Assembly: GCA_026419785.1 (NCBI GenBank)
Contig: JAODTK010005913.1
Span: forward strand, 173,447-237,446
From: Sclerodactyla briareus
Taxonomy: Eukaryota; Echinodermata; Holothuroidea; Dendrochirotida; Sclerodactylidae
Length of the DNA stretch: 64,000 bases
Reading direction: 5' to 3'
Shown here: in pieces, positions 23,990 to 34,110 of the stretch
How positions within the stretch are numbered: the stretch's first letter is position 1
Layout of the letters: each line of letters starts with the position of its first letter
Made by a program: the position numbers and the translations under genes
The notes under the pieces: generated by a model
Databases searched by the model: none
The model's input: only the letters and a program-made list of their open reading frames with translations
What the model was told of the DNA's origin: nothing

Positions 23990-25165
23990 GTGGAATGTGG
24001 GTATTTATTATTTATCACTTATTCCTCACAAATTCGTAATCAGAGTTGCCGTCCTCTGGAGAGTCACTCCGTTGTAGTTAGGTGGTGAACGAGTAGGAAT
24101 TTCTCCTTACTTCTAATCTCGCTCTTCTTGGCCGAATCTTCTTGGAATCTCATCTGGTTTATACTATCTTTTACAACTCCACATGGTTGTCAATGATGTC
24201 GTTGTGTAATATTATAGAACGTTATAAGAGCTTGACTGGTATGACGATGTTTCCTTCGAATAGTCCTAGTGCTTTAATGCTCTACTCTTAGGATTTCTCC
24301 CTCCTTCCTTGGAATAACTTTTGTTCATTCTAACTCCTACGCTGGCCAACCCTCCAATAATTACTATCTTCCCTTACTGGTATACACAGTAGTCCAGGTG
24401 GGGCCTAACAAGAGATACGTACAAATCAATATCACTTTTGATCAAAGTTAGTCAGTTCCATTTAATAATACCCACCACTTTTTTGGCTTCCTTCGTTGCT
24501 TCGGCATATTGTCTGTTAACTTTTCGAACAATTCATACACTCCTAGATCTTTGTTATCTCCGTTGATGTCATTCATTCCTTCCAAAATGAGTGTAATTTG
24601 GGTTTCCATGCATAATAAAGCTGAAGGGATATTTGTTCGGCCGAACTCATTTGCCATTTTTCTGACCATGCCATCAATTCCGTCCAAGTCGTTCAGTAGC
24701 TGTTGTTGATCTCGCTCATCTTGACCTAGGCACATCACTTTCGTTTCGTCTGCAAACTTGCTGATTGTCGGAGCGCACCTCAAAGTCCATCGTTCCATCT
24801 TCCAGAAAATGAAGTAAGGCTTACTGGTTTCAAGTTTGCACCATACTACTTCTTCGTACTGGCCTATCCCTTCCAGTCTTTCACCATTAGAAACTCAGTC
24901 TTTATATACAATTGCTACTCCATCTCAGCTCCACTTCTGTTTACTCTATGTTGTCTGAAACATTGAACAGTGATGAAGTCTATTTAGCACTCTCCATCTC
25001 CTAAGCTTGGGTTTAACCAAGTTCCTGTCAAAAATATCAAATCTACATTGTATGTACTGATATATCATACAAATCAATCTTAGCAGTTAAACTTCTAGCG
25101 TTAATATTCATACAATTTGATACATGTCTATGTGTTCTGTCTGTGCTCTCTTCGGAGCAATATGC
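23990..25165 (-). mobile_element. CR1-type LINE with internal deletion (minus strand)
   Basis: Read on the minus strand from about 25160 downward: 'NINARSL' and 'AK-DL' fragments of an AP-type endonuclease start (about 25110), 'DGVAIVYKD' (about 24905), 'EEVVWCKLE' (about 24850), then directly 'SKFADETKVMCLGQDERDQQ' (24700-24760), 'DLGVYELFEKLT' (about 24530) and 'GPTWTTVYTSK'-like residues (about 24390), with degraded C-terminal pieces to about 23990. An endonuclease start joined straight to the RT catalytic block means that the rest of the endonuclease and the first half of RT have been lost. The catalytic motif reads FADE rather than FADD. Frameshifts and stops are frequent; inactive. Confidence 0.88.
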
Positions 25166-25432
25166 AAGCCTAGTCAAGAAAATTGTTTATGGCTCGCTCC
25201 TTATGTTGGTTCATTATGAGAAGCCATGGTTGTCGGAATTCACCAGCTTCTATGATCATCTTAGGTTGGTGTCACCTGTCAATCTGTGCTTCATCCTCTC
25301 CAAGTCTTCCTAATGCTGTTCACTCCACGAGTTGCTGTATTTCTGGCTTTAGATACTTGCGTTAGGTTCCAGAAGGCTGAATTTGGTGCTACCAACTCGC
25401 ACCATGGTGCGTGAAACAGCTAGATAGAGGAG

Positions 25433-25500
25433 AAGATAGATAGATAGATAGTAGATCGATAGATAGATAGATAGAGAGATAGATAGATAGATAGATACAG
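25433..25500. repeat. (GATA)n microsatellite
   Basis: Interrupted GATA repeat with 'gagagata' and 'gatcgata' interruptions. It is the reverse complement class of the TATC tract at 18695. Confidence 0.95.
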
Positions 25501-27019
25501 TTCACAGACCATGTGATATTATCAGTAATTGTAGGGCCTACGAGGAATTTAACTTGACAACCTGCTAATGATGTCCCTCGTACTAATGTGCATATCTGGT
25601 TCTTTTCCAATTCCGAGAAAGATGAAGCAAATCATATCGTGATCTTTGCCGAATCGAAACCACTTGCAGTCAAATATTTCATACACATCACCCCCCCCCC
25701 CCTTAATTCTTGAAACTATTGTGCCAAGTGGCTTCGGAAGTCCCTAATGAGTCATTGCTCAACTCGGACGACATCATATTCAGAGCTCTCCTCTACCACG
25801 TCAATCCATTCAGGGTAACACTCCAACCCAGTCCTGTTTGCGTTCTCTCGTTCGATTGTGGCAAGTGTCGGTCACAGGGAACAAAGATGTGTCTGCGAAT
25901 ATGTAGATGATGCCCTATCTCATCAAAGCGCTTCGATCGCACCAAAGTAAATAGATAGTGTACTTAGAGTATGAGGTGTGGTTCTTGTCCTACATCCTGC
26001 TGGGAACAACCACAGTCTTCACATAATGGGTAGCTTAGTCCCCTAATTATGATTGAGCGCAAGATATAACCCATTTGCCCCTCGTTGGCTATTATAGTCT
26101 TAGGATCACCATAGTGTCGCTGTACGTAATCTCAGGGCGCGTGAAACAACAACCCAAGCCTGGCTTGGAGTATCCGGTTGAAACAGGCGTTTGCTTTGTT
26201 CACCTCGTATCATCCACATTCACTCATATGCATAGACTGACGCTTTCAAAACAACCAATCGGTGTTTGCCTGACAATAATATGTGGTAATTATTCGACCA
26301 TTGTATATACTAAAGAGTTAGAGCCCCCTCTCAATTTTAGAACGGCTTCCTCATATGCTTTTATAGCAGGCTTAGGCATTTGGTTGTTTTCACCGATGAT
26401 GAATTGAATATCTATTAATACAGATGTCGTTTCCTCGTATTGATGTATATTATCCCCAGCTAGGTAGCTCGGTGGGTACAACTCCAAAACTCCTCCGAAA
26501 TTGTGGGATTTGGGATGTTATTGTACTCAGGTCTCATCCATCATGTCACGTGCCGGCGAGAGCATAGTAACACGCGTAGTTTCCGGGGTGCATGGCGACT
26601 TAGCCGCAACCGATAGAGTGTAAAAAAAAAAAGGCAAGAATATTGGAACGATTCGAAGTTCGCGGAGCATTGACTATGAAAGTAGCGGTAAAGTAAACAA
26701 GGAAAGGATACTGATCTACGTGGGAAATTTGAAATACCATTAATCGATTATTTCGGGGTTCCACAGTTTGAGACCTCACATTCTTTATCTCAGTCGCAGC
26801 CACTCGACTTAGTTGGCCGGTCCCCGAGTCCATCGATTATATCGGCTACTGAAGCACTCCAGTCCAGGACGTTGCAATATCATATATCAAGTTGGAGATC
26901 ATATATTCTTACTTGTCGCCCTCGACCAAGTCGGCAAGCTCATATACGGAAGACACCTAGGTACGTATGGCATTTTGTTTCTTGCAAGATGGATCACCCA
27001 ATCTATAACTTCAAATTCT
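25501..27019. other. No gene recognised
   Basis: Unique-looking sequence with a C tract at about 25690-25702. The open frame at 26075-26407 (110 codons) shows no motif I know. Confidence 0.4.
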
Positions 27020-28370
27020 AGGACACCTAATAATAGACCACTGTTGTTGTTTTTTTAAGGTTTCACTCGCAGTTATATAATTTGTGTTCTTGTCTCCTCG
27101 TGTGCTCCTTAGCTGGCGCGCATTGATGTTTTTCCTTCTTGTCGCTTATGATCATAGTCCTATTCTTTATTCAGTAATAATCATAAAGTCTACCTGACTA
27201 TTTTGACATAACATGAATTCTCTATCCGCGAGTGTCATGGAGCAGTGGCACGCACTAACTAACATGATCCCGCAGCTCCGATACCTAATAATAGACCACT
27301 GTTAGTTCTTGTCATGTCAGATATCATTTTACAGGAACCAGTGGAAGTATAGATATACTCAGAATGAATAATATATGTCCGAAACATATCCGTTGACCTC
27401 TTTGTGCCCTCACCTTGATATAACTTTTGCTTGAGCTCCGCTCACAATATGAGCATTGCATGCTTGTTATGAGGTATATTTTGTGCCGGAGGCAGTCTTA
27501 CAAAACACACATCCATTACATATACACACACTGGAATGTTTCGTGTTCGGTTCTTTTCACGTTCTGTGTCGAGTCGTTCGCTGAACGTCACGTTTTTAAC
27601 AATTATAGTGGCAGTGATGCTTTTCCTTCTTTGTCGCTTATGATCATAGTCTTATTCTTTATTCAGTAATAATCATAAAGTCTACTGACTATTTTGACAT
27701 AACATGAATTCTCTATCCGCGAGTGTCATGGAGCAGTGGCACGCACTAACTAACATGATCCCGCAGCTCCGATACCTAATAATAGACCACTGTTAGTTCT
27801 TGTCATGTCAGATGTCATTTTACAGGAACCAGTGGAAGTATATATATATTCAAAACGAATATTATTGCGAAACATTTCCTTCGAATCGATTGTGCCCTCC
27901 ACTTGCTCCTACACTTTTGCTTGAGCTCCGCTCACAATATGAGCATTGCATGCTTGTTATGAGGTATATTTTGTGCCGGAGGCAGTCTTACAAAACAGCA
28001 TTATCCATTACCAACCGGACTGGGGAATGTTTCGTGTTCGGTTTCTTTTCAGTTCTGTGTCGAGTCGTTCGCTTTAACGTCACTTTACATTATAGTGGCA
28101 GTGATGCTTTTCCTTCTTTGTCGCTTATGATCATAGTCTTATTCTTTATTCAGTAATAATCATAAAGTCTACTGACTATTTTGACATAACATGAATTCTC
28201 TATCCGCGAGTGTCATGGAGCAGTGGCACGCACTAACTAACATGATCCCGCAGCTCCGATACCTAATAATAGACCACTGTTAGTTCTTGTCATGTCAGAT
28301 GTCATTTTACAGGAACCAGTGGAAGTATATATATATTCAAAATCGAATATTATTTTCGCTTGCCTAAATC
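27020..28370. repeat. Tandem repeat, period about 490 bases
   Basis: The landmark 'cgcagctccgatacctaata' occurs at about 27271, 27762 and 28249, giving spacings of 491 and 487. A second landmark, 'ccttctttgtcgcttatgat', recurs at about 27630 and 28115, with a one-base-shorter form near 27135. A shortened, more diverged unit starts at 27021 with 'acctaataatagaccactgt'. The last two full units are very alike over 'gtggcagtgatgc' to 'ggaagtatatatata', with differences concentrated in one part (27490-27610 against 27995-28100). Open frames of 80 and 118 codons are repeats of one another and not genes. Confidence 0.92.
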
Positions 28371-28760
28371 GATTTTATTGCATATTATGGGTATTTCGAA
28401 CATGGTGAATCCAAAAATGGAGGGTTCAATTTTTTAGAGATGGTTATGGCGGCCATTTTGGAATTTCAAAATGGCCGCCATTTTTCGGGAGAAATTATCA
28501 TACCCTCCTCACTATAGCACATACGGACAAGATATTAGTGGCTAACAATCATGTGGTAGTCAAACGGTTAATGGTAACACTACCATTAACAAAACTCCAA
28601 GGCGGTCATCATGGATTTCAAAATGGCAGTTTTCTGTCGGAAAATGAGCGAAACACTGTTTCACAAGCTATTATCACGCTTCCACAGGTAATGCACACAT
28701 TGGACTTGGCACTCTGTTTTTGTATCGTAAATAATCGGTCGTCGTGTTCCTTATTAGGTT
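28371..28760 (+). repeat. 'atggcggccattttg' hairpin repeat, plus copy
   Basis: It contains a perfect 15-base inverted repeat, 'atggcggccattttg' (28446-28460) and its complement (28467-28481), with a 6-base loop. About 140 bases later is a looser hairpin ('aaggcggtcatcatgg..ttcaaaatggc'). The whole stretch from 'cgattttattg' through 'ggcggccatttt' to 'gctaacaatcatgtgg' matches 33440-33770 read on the other strand. I infer a non-autonomous DNA repeat whose ends are not certain. Confidence 0.8.
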
Positions 28761-29180
28761 GGGGATAACGTTAGGGATTAAATCAGGCGCGACGCCATGA
28801 AGCGGGGTCACTTCTGTTCACAATCTTAGCGATCTGGCCGGATGTCTTATTTCAACAGCTATCATTGCAGCTTCTGATTCCAACCAATTGGTAGTAAGTT
28901 CTATTAGAAAATTAACTCTGAACGAATCTGCTAGTCGAAGAGGGAGTGGAGGTTCGGGCATTCCCCCCCCCCCCCCTCCTCCCCCGATAGTTGAACAGGA
29001 GACATATGTCTGGACTTAAGACTCACATCCGGAATCGCAGGAGGAAGTATATTTATAGTACCAACCGAGTTATTGATAATCCCGTGTGCGATATGCTATT
29101 CTGAACCCTGATACATGGGATGAATCTACGGAATTTGATGAAGTGGTGTTATTCACCCCCTCCCTCCCCGCTTCCATCCT
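28761..29180. other. No gene recognised
   Basis: No coding signal. A C tract lies at 28963-28976. Confidence 0.4.
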
Positions 29181-29189
29181 CGAGGCTCG

Positions 29190-30040
29190 CGTAGTGAAAA
29201 TATTCGTGATGATTCGCTTTTTAGCTGCGGGAGAGCATCTCTACAAGTCATCATGTCTCCCGTCCGTTTCGTTGGTCCGTTCGTTAGTTCGTTTCGTTCG
29301 TTCGTCCCTTCTGTTCGTCACGTTCATCATAACTCTAAACAATCATGCGATCGGTGAAACTTGGTGGGGGGATGTAGCTTGCTTAATAGCTTAGCCTTAC
29401 TACATTTATGTTCGCATAGTGTTATTAGATGGCTAATTGAAATTAGTTAATTGACCAATTTCCAACTCATTTTGAGCTTACTACTGCCAGAACAAGTGTG
29501 TTACATTACTCCATTCTCTGCTGAGCAGTGTTACCTTATCTGTCAGAAGGGTCCGGTTCTTCCAATAGTTGACAATAAACCTATGTCCAGGGGAGAGGAT
29601 TTGTCTTTCAACATCTGCCCTAGTTTACAGTCGCGCCCCTGCCTCACAGGATTTGTCTACATTACATTCTCGGTCCAATTTCTAAAGTGATACCTAGAAA
29701 TGGGGCTTTGCGCCTCACCCCCTCCTAAATGACTGTTTAATGGTAACTGTGGTGGAGTGGTTTCAACTAGAACTATGAGTGTCAACAATGTCAGATATTC
29801 ATTTCTGTGGGAAGTGTGTTTCCACTGTTCACTGCCACAGGCTTAGGAATGCGCACTGATAGCAAATATTAGGCCATGTGGTAGACATGTTCCAAGTCAT
29901 TCCATGGTTATGACAGATCAGTAGAGGTCAGTTAAATGTGAACGAACAATAAAGAATGAAATGGCGAAAAACATGCAGTGTATTCGCCACGGAGTTTTGC
30001 TGCCGCAGCTACAATGTGACGTTCCGACTTGCACTTGTTC
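29190..30040 (+). repeat. Dispersed 'ttttagctgcggg' repeat, copy 1
   Basis: It opens with 'ttagctgcgg' and 'ctctacaagtcatcatgt', a 'cgttcgttcgt' run and 'ttcgtcacgttcat'. It continues with 'cgatcggtgaaacttggtgg', 'agcaaatattaggcca', 'gtggtagacatg' and 'catgcagtgtattcgccac', and ends near 'cgacttgc'. The same order is found at 45575-46480. No conserved frame. Function and class unknown. Confidence 0.8.
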
Positions 30041-30159
30041 ATATACATCAGCATGGACTTCTACGAGAAGTAGAAGGGGTTCGGTTCTGCGGGAGAGTAA
30101 ACCAAGGAACAGGAAAAATGTGATTTATAGTATGGTTTCAGTGACCTATGCACACAATA

Positions 30160-32262
30160 CAGTCTCCCCTCTACCGGTAGAGAGAAGCCAGTAGGGTGGG
30201 CACCCCTAGGGGAATCCCCCCCCCCCGGCCTTGGTAAGAGCGGCGGTAGGAGAAACCCGAACCCCGAACTCGGCGGCCGCGGCCGCAGCTTCTCCGCGCT
30301 CGTCGGCTGTCGGAATCGTTTCAGTTGGATCAGTTCCAACCCCAGAGACTCTGGTAGCCGGAGTTCTTCCTGTTGGTCACGACGCTGGCTGGAACCGGAG
30401 CGATCGTAGGAGGACCACCAGGGCGAGAGTCCTGTCGATAGGAGGATGGAGAGTCCCAGCGAGATCTGCTGCGGGAACGGAGCGGTTTGCAGACTGATCT
30501 CACTCCGACGGCTGACGGACGCGGAGGCCATCTTCTTTCAGGTCTTCACCTTGTTGGCTTCCAAATGGAGCAATCCCTGAATTCCGCGAAACGATTCTCG
30601 CCTAGAAGGGGAGCTCCTTGAGGGCAGACGATGAACTTGGGCGCCCACGGGACCGCTCAAGACGGTCTCGACGCTCCCAGATAGCACGAATTGAGACACG
30701 AGCCAGTTAGGTAGTACGTTCGTCGCGCCTACTGGACCCACGAGGGAAATGAGGGGAGCGATGTCTCGCTGAGAATAAATACGCTTCTCTTGGTGGGAGT
30801 CCGCGGTGTTAGCCCGGTTCATCTCATGGTCGGAGGAACCGTCGAAACACCCGGATTCGTTCCGGGGGTGGATCCTGTCGATACAGTTTCCTGACAATGC
30901 AACTCCTGATCAATCCTATGTGCCCCTCCCCCGATGAAACCAACGCAGAGAATGCGAGTCGGAAGAGCTCTCCCGGATTTCAGGCCGCGCCTGATTCCTG
31001 AAGGTGAATGTGGCGCCGGGCTCCGGCAACGAAGCTTATGACGGACAGCTGGAGCCGCGTAGGACCCAACCCCTAGCCTCGCCCTATGCCCGACCTAGTC
31101 GCCCGCCACGGCGTAGAGGACGAAAAGGAGCCTGGGTGGTTGAGTTCGAACAACTCGCTCGAATATCTTGAAGCTCAACACCACCGCGGAAGCCGCTAAC
31201 TGACGTGGCTGGAACTGTACAATGCTTATTGCTTGATCCTGGAAAGTCCTTGGCAGACGACTTTCCACGATCCAGAGGAACCGTAGTGCACCACGGGGCG
31301 CGGAGCCGGGACAAACCGTTCACGGGTCCGGACTCTATCGGTCCGCTGGTTATCGGAGTTCCCCTGATTGCGGAACGCCGTATATGAAAACTGTTGCGGT
31401 TCTCTGGAGCTTGGGAAGCCGGTAGGATCCGCCCCCAACTCGAAACATGCAAGCCCCGTAGGGTTACGGGCCGGTGTGACTTCTGGCCGGATGCCAGCGG
31501 GAACCTATGCTATGGCCGGACCCGCCAGACGATTCCACCGTGTGTCCAACCGCGATGGGTGATATGGACGATTGGCGCTCTTACGGAAGGTAGTATCTCC
31601 GCCGGAAGTTGGCGCTGAATGTCGACGAGGCGGACGCGGTCCGGTTTCCCCGCACCAGTAGCATGCCAGGATGTTACCAGCTGCTGTGCTATAGAGCGAC
31701 TCGGTGGTTCCATGACTGCCGGGTCCGAGACGAACGGTCTAGAAATAGGGAGCTGGGTTATCTGATTCCGAGCTGTCGCAATGATGCCCGACAAGGCTAA
31801 ATCCAGACCTGGACTACGTCCGGGGCTCACCCGGGAGTGCCTGAGGTTTGTCGCCACTCGCGGCAGGTGGCGCTCGACTCGTCGCGCCATGAACCCGTAC
31901 GGCCGAGCTGACGTGCAGAATTACCGGTTACCCCCCCCCCCTCCCATAGGTTATCGGTTAGCCTGCTGCTCTCGGTGCAGGGAATCTGGCCGTCGAGCCC
32001 GAAACAATGTGATAGAGTTGACCGGCGGCAACGATCCTGGTCGACACCCAGGCTGTTGAAGCCGGAGCCTATAGACGAAACGAGGGAGCCTTCCAAGCCC
32101 TACTCGCAGCGAGCGGTCCAACTGGCGCTGGTCCACTGGGCAGTCTCTCGACAGCGAAGGGATCCCACAGTTCGCAAATAGCATATGGAGCTGTGGGGGC
32201 ACAGGTCGGCACCTCGCCAGCGTTCGGAAAATCCACGTAGCGTGAGTCGGTACTTGGCGTGC
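30160..32262. other. GC-rich island of unknown origin
   Basis: About 2.1 kb that is visibly richer in G and C than either side, full of cg dinucleotides, and bordered by C tracts at about 30219-30229 and 32280-32288 (another lies inside at 31931). Open frames overlap on both strands (156, 119, 122 and 126 codons on minus; up to 92 on plus), which is what GC-rich DNA gives by chance. A plus-frame 'TWLELYNAYCLILES' at about 31203 vaguely resembles gag-type text and 30330-30440 is rich in Ser and Arg, but I could not confirm any family. Possibilities are a decayed gag or DIRS-type element, a CpG island with first exons, or transferred DNA. Confidence 0.4.
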
Positions 32263-33435
32263 ATGGGTTAGATGAGATGCCCCCCCCCAAACAACTGTCG
32301 TTCTTGTGGGGACTGTCTAAAACACAAACAACCCACTGAAAGGGAAACTCCGATGAATATATCTTGGCTCAAAAAAGTTTTTCGGTTTATTGTCACGCCG
32401 GAGGGCCAACGCTTAGAAAAACGGGAAGGGAAAAGGCATCCCGGTCTATCACTATGAGAAAAGCGAACCCAAAAGGGGAACGCCCTGAAAAAGATGAGTA
32501 CTAAAACCCTAGTGCGAGGGACCAACTCTCAAAACGAGAGCAAAAGGCCTACAATCAAGGGCTTAAGCAGGGTGGTTACCGTCGTTCCTGAACACAAAGA
32601 TCGCTATACCCACAGTGTGGTAGGCCTGACGCTAGCAAATGCCAGGCTAGAGCCTAGTCCATGTGAAAACCAACAATCGCGGCTTGTGGGGCCCTCCCTA
32701 AAAAAAAAAATGTTCCGAAAAACGTCTTTTTCGAGGGAAACGTGATCGTCATAGGTTAGCTCTCACAGTCGAAGAGCATGCCAAAAAATTCCCGAAATTA
32801 GGAGAAAATGATTAAAAGAAAAAGAAAAAAGGAGTGATTCTAAGATAGAATCCAACGCCGGTCTTGGAGCAGCTCTCACATCTTGGTTTTCCTGGTTTCT
32901 GGTTTTCACACCTTTCGTTTTACGCCAGATAGGAGGCATGAAATATGACATAGGCATATGGTGTACAGGTAATGACGACTGCAGTGAATTCGTGGTTCCT
33001 GGTACGAGCCACAAATCAATGTCCTTCGTTCAGTTACAGAAGTGTAATTCCAGTTGGCACTTTGTAATCATGGACGTAAAATAAGTATATATCTATCTAT
33101 AGGCCTCATTTTACTCATGTAGTAGGTAGTCTATACAGTTGATTTATTGAAATTTTGTTTATTCTTGGATTCAACTGACCGCATTGGCTCGGAAGCAATC
33201 GATACCATTGACGGTTTTCCTTGTAATAATAGCATATATTACGACAGTGGTGCAGACAGCAGCCACTGTTATTTTCAACGAGGATTTCCGTAATCGGAAT
33301 ACAGAATACTTACTCTAATTCCTGAACTAGTCTCGAATGAAATCCCAGAAAAATACCTGATTAATATACCAATTACTGAGATCAAATTACACCAGGTCCA
33401 AGATAAGCATTAACTGAAGAACTATCCCCAAAACT
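32263..33435. other. No gene recognised
   Basis: Composition returns to normal after a C tract at 32280. An A run lies at 32700-32710. No coding region that I can support. Confidence 0.4.
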
Positions 33436-33775
33436 TGTGAGATCGGATGATTCCGCGATTTTCGACAAAAACGGCGGCCATTTTTTAATTCAAGATGGCC
33501 GCCATGTAGTCTGGGTGATGGTGATATTACCATGAGATCACACGAGACCAACAACATATGTTAATTATGTTAGTCACTAATACCAGTCCGTAGTACTGTA
33601 AAACCGGAGAGTAATGATCATTTTCATAAGTGATGGCGGCCATTTCGAAAGTCCAAAATGGCTGCCATGACCATGTCGGAAAAAAATGGACCCTCGATTT
33701 GGGATTCATCATATTCGAAATAACCGGGGAAAAACAATAAAATCAATTTAGTCGAGCCTATCTCGAAAAATGACA
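33436..33775 (-). repeat. 'atggcggccattttg' hairpin repeat, minus copy
   Basis: Reverse-complement relative of 28371-28760. It has two hairpins: 'ggcggccattttttaattca' with 'agatggccgcc' (33473-33504), and 'atggcggccatttcgaaagt' with 'ccaaaatggctgccat' (33633-33668). Between them are a 'ctaataccagtccgtagt' phrase and other words shared with the plus copy. The two copies face each other 4.7 kb apart across the GC-rich island. Confidence 0.8.
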
Positions 33776-34024
33776 CACGGCCCCTACTATTAGGGGTTGT
33801 TAAGTACGTGCGTAACGTAGTCGCATTTTTCAGCTTGTCCTATACTGTCACTAGTGCATTACTATGTCTCGCACATATCGTAAAGGTCAAACAGTAATGT
33901 CCACTGTTTACTTTTCAAGACAAAGATATTAGCTCAAAAATTACCCGGAAGATGGACATGTCTAGTAACAAGCTGATTTTTGTACAATAGGTCCAGAAAA
34001 ATGTGTAGATTAACATACTAAAAC

Positions 34025-34110
34025 TCTTCGAAAATTCAGGATGTTAGTGGAACTTGAAATCCAGGATGGCGTCCAAAATTGCCGCCATTTTTCACTTTTG
34101 GCACCAACTT
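34025..34110. repeat. Third, short 'ggatggcgtccaaaattgcc' hairpin
   Basis: 'ccaggatggcgtccaaaatt' is followed at once by 'gccgccatttttcactttt', a further degraded member of the hairpin family. Only the hairpin part is preserved. Confidence 0.5.

Noticed and set aside
30061-30531. 156-codon minus frame beginning MASASVSRR as a first exon
   Set aside because: Opposite-strand frames are equally open in this GC-rich block and no domain or splice pattern supports it.
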